Shown: positions 52,243 to 61,389, counted from the stretch's first letter. The stretch is 64,000 nucleotides of DNA from Oscillospiraceae bacterium (GCA_015066385.1 SVOJ01000001.1:340981-404980), one strand, 5' to 3'. Program-made: numbers and translations. The notes: generated from the sequence alone by a model not told the origin.

Positions 52243-52964
52243 ACATTTTCCCCCTTTGTAACGGCAATGGCTTCTTTCAGATCAATCGCACCCGTGTACA
52301 GTGCCTTGCCTAAAATCGCTCCGTGAATGTTCATGGCATTGAGTTTTTTAACATCTTCCAATGTCGAAACACCGCCCGATGCCACAAGCTCAATGGAGTA
52401 TGTTTCGGATAAGTGTTTATACAGTTCAATATTTGTGCCCTTCATCGCACCGTCTTTGGAAATATCGGTGCAGATAACAGTCTTAACGCCCATATTTTGC
52501 AACTGTGCAAAGAATTCGTCACAGGTCAGTGCTGACTGTTCTGTCCAGCCTTTGATGGCAACGAAATTATCTTTGATATCCACACCGACGGCAATGTGTT
52601 CGCCGAACAGATGCAGACTGTCTTTCAAAAATTCGGGGTTTGTGACTGCCGCCGTGCCGAGAATCACACGGTCAACCCCTGCGGAGAGGTATTTTTCAAT
52701 TACTTCAACGGAACGGATGCCGCCGCCGATCTCGGTTTTTAAACCGCTTTTTTTTACAATGTCGGCAACCACTTCAAGATTCGGTGTTGTTCCGTCCTTT
52801 GCACCTTCAAGGTCAACACAGTGCAAGTATTCTGCACCGGCTTCTTTGAAAGAAAGTGCAACACTTGTCGGATCGTTTCCGTAAACGGTCATCTGATTGT
52901 AGTCGCCTTTATAAAGACGGACGACCTGTTTTTCATATAAATCAATAGCAGGATAAATACGCAT
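52239..52964 (-). CDS. hisA: Phosphoribosylformimino-5-aminoimidazole carboxamide ribotide isomerase
   Basis: A 241-residue TIM-barrel isomerase for step 4. It begins RIYPAIDLYEKQVVRLYKGD with the first catalytic Asp in AID; the second lies in CTDISKDGAMKGTN. IGGGIRSVE and VASGGVSTLED bind the phosphates. The usual paralogy with HisF is plain. It lies 9 bases after hisH and overlaps hisF by 4. Confidence 0.98.
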   Translation of the reverse strand: MRIYPAIDLYEKQVVRLYKGDYNQMTVYGNDPTSVALSFKEAGAEYLHCVDLEGAKDGTTPNLEVVADIVKKSGLKTEIGGGIRSVEVIEKYLSAGVDRVILGTAAVTNPEFLKDSLHLFGEHIAVGVDIKDNFVAIKGWTEQSALTCDEFFAQLQNMGVKTVICTDISKDGAMKGTNIELYKHLSETYSIELVASGGVSTLEDVKKLNAMNIHGAILGKALYTGAIDLKEAIAVTKGENV

Positions 52965-52973
52965 ATTGTTTCC

Positions 52974-53591
52974 TCACATTTTACAAAAGGCTTTGAGAAT
53001 TTTCATGCCGACTTCGCCGCTTTTTTCGGGGTGAAACTGCACACCGCAACAGTTTTTGTCGGCCGCCGCCGCAGTCAGTTCGGCTGAATATTCGGTTGTC
53101 GCAATCACGCAGTCTTCACAGTCAGTTGCATAAAAGGAATGCACAAAATACACACAGTCGTTTTCCTGCAGGTCTGCAAAAAGCGGATGCCGGGCTTTAT
53201 CCTTCGGGAAATGCAGACCATTCCAGCCGATATGCGGAATCTTGAGGTCCTTGTCAATTACATCTGAAATCGGACGGATTTCACCTTTCAGGAAGCCCAA
53301 ACCCTCATGTTCACCGAATTCAAAACTTTTTTCAAAAAGCAGTTGCATACCGAGACAAATGCCGAGCAACGGCTTTCCGTTTGCAACTTCTTCACGTATG
53401 ACATCCACAAGACCGCTTGCAAAGAGTTTTTTTGCGGCATCTTCAAAAGCACCGACACCAGGTAAAATGAGTCTGTCTGCCGAACGGATCTTATCGGGAT
53501 CGCTTGTCACAAAAGCCGCTTCACCGATAAAGCGAAAGGAACTGCACAGCGAATAAAGGTTGCCCACACCGTAATCAATAATAGCTGTCAT
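52974..53591 (-). CDS. hisH: Imidazole glycerol phosphate synthase subunit HisH
   Basis: A 205-residue class I glutaminase that supplies ammonia to HisF. The nucleophile Cys lies in PLLGICLGMQLLF. The His and Glu of the triad are in GVQFHPEKSGEVG. VDYGVGNLYSL-type start (IIDYGVGNLYS) and HIGWN motif match the family. Its start overlaps the hisB stop by one base. Confidence 0.98.
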   Translation of the reverse strand: MTAIIDYGVGNLYSLCSSFRFIGEAAFVTSDPDKIRSADRLILPGVGAFEDAAKKLFASGLVDVIREEVANGKPLLGICLGMQLLFEKSFEFGEHEGLGFLKGEIRPISDVIDKDLKIPHIGWNGLHFPKDKARHPLFADLQENDCVYFVHSFYATDCEDCVIATTEYSAELTAAAADKNCCGVQFHPEKSGEVGMKILKAFCKM

Positions 53592-54178
53592 TACAATACT
53601 CCTTTGCTTGACGGAATTTCGTCTTTTGTCTGTTCATCAATTTTTACGGCAATCTTCATGGCTCTGCCGAAAGCCTTGAACGCACCCTCGATGATGTGGT
53701 GTGAATTTTTGCCGGCCTCTTGTTTTAAGTGCAGGGACATCGGACAGGCTCTGACAAACGCTTCAAAGAATTCAAGTGTCAGTTCCGTGTCAAATGTGCC
53801 GACTTTTTGCGTGGGGACACGAAGACCGTAGTTGAGCGAGGCTCTGCCTGAAATGTCAAGTGCACACAAAAGCAGTGCTTCGTCCATGGCAACCGCCATA
53901 AAACCGTAACGGGTGATTCCTTTTTTATCGGCGAGTGCTTTTGTGAACGCTTCACCGAGGCAAATTCCCACATCTTCCACCGTGTGGTGGTCGTCTACAT
54001 GGGTGTCCCCGATGCATCTTACATCTAAATTGAATCTGCCGTGCACGGCAAAAAGGGTCAGCATATGGTCAAGAAAACCGCACCCTGTGTCTATATTGTG
54101 TTTACCCGTGCCTTCGAGCGCCAGAGAAAGGGAAATGTCGGTTTCTGCTGTTTTTCTGTTGATGGTTGCAGTTCGCAT
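53591..54178 (-). CDS. hisB: Imidazoleglycerol-phosphate dehydratase
   Basis: A 195-residue monofunctional dehydratase. Manganese-binding motifs are GCGFLDHML, DDHHTVEDVGI and the late SHHIIEGAFKAF. Being only the dehydratase, it lacks the histidinol-phosphatase domain found in enteric HisB, so the phosphatase step needs another enzyme. It lies 4 bases after hisC and overlaps hisH by one base. Confidence 0.98.
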   Translation of the reverse strand: MRTATINRKTAETDISLSLALEGTGKHNIDTGCGFLDHMLTLFAVHGRFNLDVRCIGDTHVDDHHTVEDVGICLGEAFTKALADKKGITRYGFMAVAMDEALLLCALDISGRASLNYGLRVPTQKVGTFDTELTLEFFEAFVRACPMSLHLKQEAGKNSHHIIEGAFKAFGRAMKIAVKIDEQTKDEIPSSKGVL

Positions 54179-54182
54179 AATT

Positions 54183-55244
54183 TTATTCCTTTAAAATTGC
54201 TTTGATGGTATCGACAAGAACGCTCAGTTGTTCTTTTGTGCCGATGGTAATGCGGTTGAAATTGCAGATTCTCTCTTTTTCAAAATGACGCACAAGCACA
54301 CCGCGGTCTTTTAATTGCAGATACATCCTTTTGCCGTCATAGGTCGGATGCCGTGCAAAAATAAAGTTTGCTTTGGAATCAAGAATTTCAAAACCGAGGG
54401 CATGAAGTTCATCGACAAGCCATGCACGGTTTTCGATGATGGTCTTTGCATTGTTTTTGTAATATGAATCGTCATCCGCAGCCGCAATGCCTGCCGCCAT
54501 GGAAAGACGGTCAATATTGTAAGGATTCAACGAGTATTTGATCATTTTCATATCGTTGATGAGTTCTTTGTCCGCAAAGCACATACCGAGTCTGCCGCCG
54601 GCATAAGAACGGGCTTTGGAGAATGTTTGCACAACGATTAAATTCTTATATGTGCCGATGAGATCGACAACGCTTTCAGCACCGAAATCGACATACGCTT
54701 CGTCAATGACCACAACATCGTCTTTGTTGCTTTCAAGAACTTCAATGATTTCATTTTTTGTAAGTGCAAGACCTGTCGGGGCATTCGGATTTGCAATGAA
54801 CACCGTGCCGCCTGCATTTTTGAATCTGTCAAGCGGTAACGTAAAATCATCATTAAGAGGGATTATGTCGGTCGGAATATGGAAAAGGTCAGCAAATACG
54901 CTGTAAAAACCGTAAGTAATGTCCGCAAAAACAGCTTTCTTATCTGCACCGCAGAAGGAATAGAAGCAGTATTGCAGAATTTCATCCGAACCGTTGCCGA
55001 ACAGAATATTTTCGGGTTTTACATTATAAAGCTCCGCAAAACGCTTTACAAGTGCCGTGCATTCGGGATCGGAATACAGATTCAACTTGCTGATTTCTGT
55101 TTCGTTGATTGCTTTGATCACTTTTTCCGAGGGCGGAAACGGGGATTCGTTTGTGTTGAGTTTTATGTATTGCATATCAACGGGCTGTTCACCCGGCGTA
55201 TAGGGCAATAAGTTTTTGTGGAATGAATTCAAAAAGCGGCTCAT
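54183..55244 (-). CDS. hisC: Histidinol-phosphate aminotransferase
   Basis: A 353-residue PLP-dependent fold-type I transaminase for the seventh step. The PLP Lys lies in VQTFSKARSYAGGRLGM, the FLANPNAPTG motif appears as FIANPNAPTGLALT, and VIDEAYVDFG carries the PLP-binding Asp/Tyr. NTNESPFPPSEKV is the N-terminal family signature. It overlaps hisD by 4 bases. Confidence 0.97.
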   Translation of the reverse strand: MSRFLNSFHKNLLPYTPGEQPVDMQYIKLNTNESPFPPSEKVIKAINETEISKLNLYSDPECTALVKRFAELYNVKPENILFGNGSDEILQYCFYSFCGADKKAVFADITYGFYSVFADLFHIPTDIIPLNDDFTLPLDRFKNAGGTVFIANPNAPTGLALTKNEIIEVLESNKDDVVVIDEAYVDFGAESVVDLIGTYKNLIVVQTFSKARSYAGGRLGMCFADKELINDMKMIKYSLNPYNIDRLSMAAGIAAADDDSYYKNNAKTIIENRAWLVDELHALGFEILDSKANFIFARHPTYDGKRMYLQLKDRGVLVRHFEKERICNFNRITIGTKEQLSVLVDTIKAILKE

Positions 55245-56524
55245 TGTTCCATCTCCTTGAGTCTGACAAGAACGCTGTTTGCGTGTGCATCAAGACCTTC
55301 GCGGTTTGCAAACACAGCAACTTTGTTACCGATTTTCTGCAATGCTTCGGGGGTGTAATAACTGTAAGCGGAACGAACCACGAAATCGTCAACAGACAGC
55401 GGAGAAGAAAATCTTGCCGTTCCGCTTGTGGGGAGTGTGTGGTTCGGGCCTGCAAAATAGTCACCGAGCGCTTCGGGGCAATATCTGCCGAGGAAAACGG
55501 AACCTGCGGCTTTGACAAGCGGCAGAATTTCAAAGGGGTTGTCCACACAAAGTTCAAGATGTTCGGGGGCAATGCGGTTGGAAAGTTCCACCGCTTCTTC
55601 AATGGTCTCGCTGACAAGAATGCAGCCTCTTGTGTCAACCGAAATTCTTGCAATTTCTTCTCTGGGAAGTTGCGAAAGCTGAATTTCAATTTCCTTTTGC
55701 ACCGCTTCGGCAAGTGCCATGCTGTCGGTTACAAGAACGGGGGAGGCAAACTTGTCGTGTTCAGCCTGGCTCAGAAGGTCTGCCGCAACAAAGACGGGGT
55801 TGGATTTGCCGTCAGCAATCACAAGGATTTCGCTCGGACCTGCAATCATGTCAATGGCAACTCTGCCGAAAACCTGTTTTTTTGCTTCCGCAACAAATGC
55901 GTTGCCGGGGCCGACAATTTTGTCAACAAAGGGAATGCTTTGGGTACCGTAAGCAAGTGCGGCAACTGCCTGTGCACCGCCGACCTTGAAGATGCGGTCC
56001 GCACCTGCAATTTTTGCGGCGGCAAGAATTTCTGCCTTGATTTTGCCGTCCGCCTTGGGGGGAGAAACCATGATGATTTCACCGACACCTGCCAATTTTG
56101 CAGGGATGACATTCATAAGAACGGTGGACGGATAACTTGCAGTACCGCCGGGGACATACACACCGACTTTTGCAAGCGGCAACACCCGCTGGCCGAGTAC
56201 AATGCCGTCTGCTTTTTTCATTTCAAAGCCCGTGCGAACCTGATTAAGATGGAACGCACGGATGTTTTCGGCGGCTTCTTTCAGAATCCCGATAAAATCA
56301 GCATCAACCGAAGCAAAGGCTTCATCAATTTCTGCTTGCGAAACTTCAAGTGTATCCAATTTTACATGATCGAATTTTTCGCAATAGTGAAAAAGAGCAT
56401 TGTCGCCGTCTACCTTGACATGGGTAATAATATCGGAAACGGTGGCTGAAACATCAAACGCATCGTCCGTGCGGTCAAATACCGCAATGTTTTTGTTTTT
56501 TGCATATTCATAAATGGGAATCAT
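55241..56524 (-). CDS. hisD: Histidinol dehydrogenase
   Basis: A 427-residue zinc enzyme that makes the last two oxidations of histidinol to histidine with NAD. Family motifs: LGQRVLPLAKVGVYVPGGTA, YPSTVLMN, KIVGPGNAFVAEAKKQVFG, DMIAGPSEILV, and SQAEHDKFASPVLVT, with the catalytic Glu-His pair in ISPEHLEL-type region (IAPEHLELCV). GPNHTLPTSGTARF closes the active site. It overlaps hisZG and hisC by 4 bases each. Confidence 0.98.
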   Translation of the reverse strand: MIPIYEYAKNKNIAVFDRTDDAFDVSATVSDIITHVKVDGDNALFHYCEKFDHVKLDTLEVSQAEIDEAFASVDADFIGILKEAAENIRAFHLNQVRTGFEMKKADGIVLGQRVLPLAKVGVYVPGGTASYPSTVLMNVIPAKLAGVGEIIMVSPPKADGKIKAEILAAAKIAGADRIFKVGGAQAVAALAYGTQSIPFVDKIVGPGNAFVAEAKKQVFGRVAIDMIAGPSEILVIADGKSNPVFVAADLLSQAEHDKFASPVLVTDSMALAEAVQKEIEIQLSQLPREEIARISVDTRGCILVSETIEEAVELSNRIAPEHLELCVDNPFEILPLVKAAGSVFLGRYCPEALGDYFAGPNHTLPTSGTARFSSPLSVDDFVVRSAYSYYTPEALQKIGNKVAVFANREGLDAHANSVLVRLKEMEQ

Positions 56525-58110
56525 TTTGTTTCCTCCGATTTTGCGGTCAGAATTTGGGAAATCACCTTGTCAACCGCATCTTTGCGGAAACGGTAGGCGG
56601 ATTTGTTTGCAATCAGACGTGTGCTGATCTGCATGATGTCCGTATAGGGCTCAAGGTTGTTTTCTCTGAGGGTTGTGCCTGTTTCGACAATATCGACAAT
56701 CACATCCGAAACGTCGAGCAACGGTGCGATTTCAATCGATCCGTTAAGCGGAACAATTTCAATGTCGCGGCTTTGCTGTTCGAAATAGGTCTTGGCAATG
56801 TTTCTGAATTTTGTTGCAACGCGAATGGTTGCATTGTCGGGCAAAGTTTCACCTTTTTTACCGCAGACACACATTCTGCATTTGCCGAGTTGCAGGTCTG
56901 CAAGTTCAAACACATCCGATCCATGTTCGGCTAAAATATCTTTGCCGACAATGCCGATATCTGCAGCACCGCGTTCAACATAAACGGACACGTCACTCGG
57001 CTTGCTCCAGAAATAGCAGATGCCGGCTTCTTCATTGGTGAAAATGAGTTTTCTTGAATCGGTTTCCATTTCAGGACAACCGTAACCTGCTTTTTTGAAC
57101 AGGGAATAGACCTTTTCACCGAGTCTGCCTTTGGGCAGAGCCACACAAAGAAGATCTTTTTTGCCGTTATCTTCTTTTGTTTCGGTGAGGAATCTTTGCA
57201 GTTTGTCAAAATAAAGTGCAAAACCGATGCCGCCGCAGTCTTTGTTCATTTTCTTGAGAAGACCGTCATAGCGGCCGCCCGAGAGCACGGAATCGCTGAC
57301 CGAGTCAATATAGCCGAGAAATACAATTCCGTTATAGTAATTGACATCACTCAATACCGAGAAGTCCAATGTTATTTTATCGGTATATTCGGTATTGTCA
57401 AGAGAAGCAAATAAGGTTTTTAACTGTGCGATTCTGCCGAGTGCACTCATGTTTTCGGGGAACATCTTTTCGAGAGTGCCGAGAACCGTTCTGTAATCAC
57501 CCGAGAGTGCGGCAAGGCTTGCAATTTTTTCTGCATCTTCTTCGCAAATGCCGTAACGGGACAACTTTACTTTGAGTTCATGCGTATTTTTGTCGGCAAG
57601 CAACGACAAAACAGCAGTAATTTTTGCATCAGACAGTTCGTAGGCGGAGAGGAGTGCGGAAATCAGACGCATGTCAGACACAACAAGCATGAATTTTTCC
57701 GACAAAGCCGCCAGACTTTCGCAGGCAAGGCAAAGAATTTCACCTTCATCGTTTGCTGTTATTTTGCCGATTTGCTCTACGCCGACCTGCATGATTTCTT
57801 TGATTTCATCATTTGCACTGTCTGCACGGTAAATATTCTCATTGTAATACACACGGCTGTCTTCGTCTGAGTCCTGCATACTGCGGATAATACTTAATGT
57901 AATATCAGGTTTTAATGCCATGAGTTTTCCCGACGGAGAAGAAAACGTAATAATATGGTCGCTGCGCAGAAAATTTTTGTTTTCGGTGTACAGGTCATAG
58001 GATTCAAAACGGTTCATTCTGAATTTTCTGAACCCGTTGTTTTCATACAGTGCACGCAGTTGCAGAACGGCACGCTCGTCTGCGCCTAAAATAGAAGTAA
58101 GATTTTGCAT
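56521..58110 (-). CDS. hisZG: HisZ-HisG fusion: ATP phosphoribosyltransferase with built-in regulatory subunit
   Basis: The protein has 529 residues. Residues 1-~312 are HisZ, the histidyl-tRNA-synthetase-like regulatory subunit: LRPDITLSIIR-type motif (ALKPDITLSII), RVYYNENIYRA, IMQVGVEQIG and a motif 3-like VLSGGRYDGLLK. A linker near 310-316 leads to the short-form HisG catalytic domain from about 318: CVALPKGRLGEKV, ADIGIVGKDILAE, VDIVETGTTLRENNL. The short HisG needs HisZ for activity and feedback control, so fusing them fixes a 1:1 ratio. AAGGAG lies 8 bases before the ATG at 58110; a longer open frame starts before the promoter -10. It is the first gene of the operon and commits ATP and PRPP to histidine. 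Confidence 0.95.
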   Translation of the reverse strand: MQNLTSILGADERAVLQLRALYENNGFRKFRMNRFESYDLYTENKNFLRSDHIITFSSPSGKLMALKPDITLSIIRSMQDSDEDSRVYYNENIYRADSANDEIKEIMQVGVEQIGKITANDEGEILCLACESLAALSEKFMLVVSDMRLISALLSAYELSDAKITAVLSLLADKNTHELKVKLSRYGICEEDAEKIASLAALSGDYRTVLGTLEKMFPENMSALGRIAQLKTLFASLDNTEYTDKITLDFSVLSDVNYYNGIVFLGYIDSVSDSVLSGGRYDGLLKKMNKDCGGIGFALYFDKLQRFLTETKEDNGKKDLLCVALPKGRLGEKVYSLFKKAGYGCPEMETDSRKLIFTNEEAGICYFWSKPSDVSVYVERGAADIGIVGKDILAEHGSDVFELADLQLGKCRMCVCGKKGETLPDNATIRVATKFRNIAKTYFEQQSRDIEIVPLNGSIEIAPLLDVSDVIVDIVETGTTLRENNLEPYTDIMQISTRLIANKSAYRFRKDAVDKVISQILTAKSEETK

Positions 58111-58140
58111 TGGGTTTTCTCCTTCTTCGGATTTTGTGAT

Positions 58141-58180
58141 ATCATAGCACACTTTAGCGTAGTAGTCAAGTAGCATGCTA
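58141..58180 (-). promoter_or_regulatory. his operon promoter with overlapping palindromes
   Basis: On the minus strand TTGACT (58169-58164), 17 bases, TATGAT (58146-58141). The palindrome TAGCATGCTA lies at 58171-58180, one base before the -35. A related pair of half-sites, GCTAAA and TGCTAT, falls in the spacer and at the -10. The leader to the start is about 24 bases, so there is no T-box or attenuator. This suggests a repressor at the promoter. Confidence 0.7.
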
Positions 58181-58183
58181 AAA

Positions 58184-59113
58184 TTATTTTATCAATTCTT
58201 CATAGTCAAGGGCAAGAATCTCGTTGATTCTTTCTCTATACCATTTCGGTCTGTGACAGCGTTCCACAAAACTGTGTTTTCCGTCTTCTGAAAACACAAA
58301 ATGATTGCAACCGTCCTCGTCAAGACTTGCCGTACCGCGTTTGGCGGTATAGCCTGCTTTTGCAATGTCATTGACCAGCGAAAGCAATACAAGCATCGGA
58401 TCCCATGAACTTCTGCCGAGCGGACAGATATTGTCAGCAAGAGCAACATGCAAAAAGTCTTCCTTTTTTAAATTGCCGCCTGATATGACATCAAAGCCGA
58501 TTTCAAATCCGAGAAAAACGATTTCGGTCGGCCAGTTCTTACAAAGACGAATACCGCCGTCAATGCTTCTTTGGTTGTTGCAGAAATTGTGTTCTTTTCC
58601 GCTTTTCAGGTTATCCCATTTGCCTGCCATGACCCACAGTTTTTCGCATTTTTCACGCACCAATTCTATTCCCGTCAGTGGGGAATATTCATCAGCGGGG
58701 GAGTCGAGCAGGTCTGCAAGCACCTGTGTGAAGCCGATTTCGGCAATTTCCACTTTTTTATCACTTTCGGCAAGCAGTTTGCGGTAAAGTGTTACGCCGT
58801 CAAGCACATCTTCATTTTGCGGCAAGTCTGAAAAACGGTTGGCAAGTTTTTTCTGGTATCTGCCGATGCCGTGAAAATCGGTCGCATTTATGTCAATTCC
58901 GACGGGAATATCTACCTTTTCAAGACGAAGAAAAGAAACAACACTCGGTACGGAATATTGCATGCAGGCATTGATGACAACACCTTTGAAATCTATGTAT
59001 CCCTGCTTGTGTGCCCAGCAAAGAAGCCGCAAAGCCATGCAATCGTCGCAATCCGACCACCAGTCCGTTCCGAGAATGAACGGCACATTGTCATTTCTTA
59101 TTTTTGTCAGCAT
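58184..59113 (-). CDS. Nucleoside-hydrolase-like protein
   Basis: The protein has 309 residues. The N-terminal metal site is ILGTDWWSDCDDCMALRLL, a TD-x3-D-x-DD variant of the DxDxxxDD motif of inosine-uridine nucleoside hydrolases that is shared by an uncharacterised subgroup. The rest fits the fold: IDFKGVVINACMQYSVPSVV, ADLLDSPADEYSPLTG, LWVMAGKWDNL, and a C-terminal FVERCHRPKWYRERI. The calcium-binding Asp residues are present. The substrate is not known. It overlaps the aminotransferase gene by 7 bases (59107-59113), so the two are coupled. GGAG lies 8 bases before the ATG. Confidence 0.85.
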   Translation of the reverse strand: MLTKIRNDNVPFILGTDWWSDCDDCMALRLLCWAHKQGYIDFKGVVINACMQYSVPSVVSFLRLEKVDIPVGIDINATDFHGIGRYQKKLANRFSDLPQNEDVLDGVTLYRKLLAESDKKVEIAEIGFTQVLADLLDSPADEYSPLTGIELVREKCEKLWVMAGKWDNLKSGKEHNFCNNQRSIDGGIRLCKNWPTEIVFLGFEIGFDVISGGNLKKEDFLHVALADNICPLGRSSWDPMLVLLSLVNDIAKAGYTAKRGTASLDEDGCNHFVFSEDGKHSFVERCHRPKWYRERINEILALDYEELIK

Positions 59114-60300
59114 AAGCCGTACTCCTTGGCCAGCCCTTCAAATGCAGGCAAGGCTCTTTCGATCTGTTCAGTCTGCACGCAATAGGCAATACGGACATAA
59201 CCGGGACAACCGAATGAGTCGGCAGGCACAAGAAGCAGTTCGTATTTCTTTGCTTTTTCGCAGAATGCGGCTGCATCTGCTTCGGGTGTTTTCATGAACA
59301 GATAAAACGCACCGTCGGGACGCACACATTCAAATCCGAACTTTGTAAGACCGCCGACGAGCAGATCGCGGTTGCGTTTATAAATGGAAATATCAGCCGT
59401 CTGACCGACACATTCGGCGGCAACAAACTGGAACAGACTCGGAGCACAGACATAGCCCAAAGCTCTGCCGGCACCGCAGACAGCCGCATACATATCGGTG
59501 CTGTCGGTCATGTCGGGGGAAACCAGGATATAACCGATTCTTTCACCCGGCAGAGAAAGCGATTTGCTGAACGAATAGCAAACAATGCTTTCTTTATAAT
59601 AATTGAGAATGCAGGGGACTTCTTCACCGTCATATACAAGTTCACGGTAAGGTTCATCCGCAATCAGGTAAATGACATGGCCGTATTCTTTGCTTTTTCT
59701 TGTAAGAACATCAGCAATTTTTGTAATGGTTTCACTGCTTAACACAACACCCGAGGGATTATTCGGGGAGTTGATCAGCACCGCTTTTGTGTGTTCGGTG
59801 ATTGCCTTTTCCAAAGCATCGGTATCTGCCTGGAACGAACCGGGCAGGGACATAACGGGAACAAGTTTTGCACCGCAGTTCTCGGCAAAGACTCTGTATT
59901 CGGGGAAGAACGGTGCAAAGGTGATGATTTCATCCCCGGGAAGCACCATTGCTTTCATGGAAATGACGAGTGAAGCCGCTGCACCGACGGTCATGTAGAA
60001 GTTGTCAGGCGTTGTGTGTGTGCCGTAGGTCTTGTTCGTGTAATCGGACATGGCTTTGCGCACTTTGGCATCGCCTTGTGCGGATGTGTAACCGTGCAGA
60101 AGAACGGAATCGGTTTCGTTGATAAGCCTTTTTACGGTTTCATTGACGGAATCGGGCGCAGGAACACTCGGATTTCCGATGCTGAAATCAAGCACATTTT
60201 CAGCACCGATTTCGGCACCTCTTTTTTTTGCATATTCAAAAATTTCACGGATAACGGAACGCTGTTTGCCCAGCCCCATCATGGTTTCGTTGATAAGCAT
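59107..60300 (-). CDS. PLP-dependent aminotransferase, class I/II (aspartate aminotransferase-like)
   Basis: The protein has 397 residues. The PLP Lys is in CYSFSKSLSLPGERIGYI, LINSPNNPSGVVLS and YLIADEPYRELVYDG are the other PLP motifs, and VRIAYCVQTEQIERALPAF carries the substrate-carboxylate Arg. It fits pyridoxal-phosphate transaminases annotated as aspartate aminotransferase. The actual amino acid donor cannot be told from sequence. It lies 12 bases after the glycerophosphodiesterase gene and overlaps the nucleoside-hydrolase-like gene. All read in the same direction as the his operon but have no shared promoter with it that I can prove. Confidence 0.93.
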   Translation of the reverse strand: MLINETMMGLGKQRSVIREIFEYAKKRGAEIGAENVLDFSIGNPSVPAPDSVNETVKRLINETDSVLLHGYTSAQGDAKVRKAMSDYTNKTYGTHTTPDNFYMTVGAAASLVISMKAMVLPGDEIITFAPFFPEYRVFAENCGAKLVPVMSLPGSFQADTDALEKAITEHTKAVLINSPNNPSGVVLSSETITKIADVLTRKSKEYGHVIYLIADEPYRELVYDGEEVPCILNYYKESIVCYSFSKSLSLPGERIGYILVSPDMTDSTDMYAAVCGAGRALGYVCAPSLFQFVAAECVGQTADISIYKRNRDLLVGGLTKFGFECVRPDGAFYLFMKTPEADAAAFCEKAKKYELLLVPADSFGCPGYVRIAYCVQTEQIERALPAFEGLAKEYGLC

Positions 60301-60312
60301 ATATCTTTCTCC

Positions 60313-61032
60313 TCATTCAAGAATGTTACTTGTGATATAGTCGATGCCCCAACCGACAAGTTTTTCGGCATAGGCGGGATCATCACAGGTCCAGCAGTTG
60401 ACTTCAATGTTCATTGAGTGCATTCTTTCGATGTTTTCTTTTGTAAGTTGTCTGTATTCAATGTCAAGATCAAAACCGTTTTCCTGCAGTGCAACGGGAA
60501 GGTGATCTGTATACATGTTTGTTAAAAACTGAACGGTCTGTTCGGGGTACAATTCTTTGACGTATACAAGGTTATCAAAGCAGAACGAAATGAAAATAAC
60601 TTCCTGCAGATAATCTGCTTCTTTGATGATTTCACAGATTTCGCCAATGTCTTCTTTTTCAAATTCGTTCTTTAATTCAAGAACCGCTTTCTTTTCATAT
60701 CTTTTGCAGGTGTCAATATATTCCGCAAGGGTCGGCATGCGAAGATCGATTCTGCCTCTTTCACCGTTGCGGTCGGTCAGTTGCAGGGAACGCAAGGTGT
60801 CAAAGGTGGTCTGTTCAACCACCATATTGTCAATTGCCACACGGGCGGTATCGTCATCATGGAAGCAGATGTATTTTCCGTCCAGTGTTTTGTGCACATC
60901 GGTTTCAATTCCGAAATAACTGCGGTTGCCTGCGGCAATGAAAGCGGCATTGGTGTTTTCTTTTTCAATTCCGCTGACACCGCGGTGTGCGACCATTTTT
61001 GTTTTTCCGTTCTGAATTTTAATTGTATTCAT
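60313..61032 (-). CDS. Glycerophosphodiester phosphodiesterase
   Basis: A 239-residue cytoplasmic GDPD-type TIM barrel. Catalytic and metal residues are in MVAHRGVSGIEKENTNAAF (HR and EN), GIETDVHKTLDGKYICFHDD (ETD and HDD), and LELKNEF (E/K). The enzyme splits glycerophosphodiesters to glycerol 3-phosphate and an alcohol, feeding lipid turnover. It has no signal peptide, unlike GlpQ-type secreted forms. GGAGGG lies 8 bases before the ATG at 61032. The region upstream is AT-rich and the promoter is not clear. Confidence 0.92.
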   Translation of the reverse strand: MNTIKIQNGKTKMVAHRGVSGIEKENTNAAFIAAGNRSYFGIETDVHKTLDGKYICFHDDDTARVAIDNMVVEQTTFDTLRSLQLTDRNGERGRIDLRMPTLAEYIDTCKRYEKKAVLELKNEFEKEDIGEICEIIKEADYLQEVIFISFCFDNLVYVKELYPEQTVQFLTNMYTDHLPVALQENGFDLDIEYRQLTKENIERMHSMNIEVNCWTCDDPAYAEKLVGWGIDYITSNILE

Positions 61033-61167
61033 TTAAAAATCCCTCCGAAAAATTTAATAATTCATTGTAACATTATTTTTATTAAGTTACAATATATTTA
61101 TTATATTTTTTGCATATTTCTTTTTTGTTTTGCACATAATACATCATGAAAAAGGAGAGTGAATAAC

Positions 61168-61389
61168 ATGATTGACAGAATTGCACTTATTTTAGTTATT
61201 GTCGGTGCGATCAACTGGGGTTCGATCGGTCTGTTTCAGTTCGACATTGTCGGTTGGATCTTCGGCGGTCAGGATGCCATTGTAAGCCGTATCATTTTTA
61301 CGCTTGTTGCATTGGCAGGTATCTGGTGTATTTCTCTTTTGTTCAGAGAAAACGAGGTTCTTGTACCCAACACACATACGGAAGAATAA
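61168..61389 (+). CDS. DUF378 small membrane protein
   Basis: A 73-residue membrane protein of the DUF378 family with two transmembrane helices: IALILVIVGAINWGSIGLF and IVSRIIFTLVALAGIWCISL. The AINWG motif is diagnostic. The function is unknown; the family is widespread in Firmicutes. The ATG at 61168 is preferred over the upstream GTG at 61159 because AAGGAG is then about 10 bases away. A terminator follows at once. Confidence 0.92.
   Translation: MIDRIALILVIVGAINWGSIGLFQFDIVGWIFGGQDAIVSRIIFTLVALAGIWCISLLFRENEVLVPNTHTEE

Noticed and set aside
58111..58176. N-terminal extension of HisZ-HisG
   Set aside because: It would start upstream of the predicted -10 box and has no RBS; AAGGAG before 58110 marks the real start.
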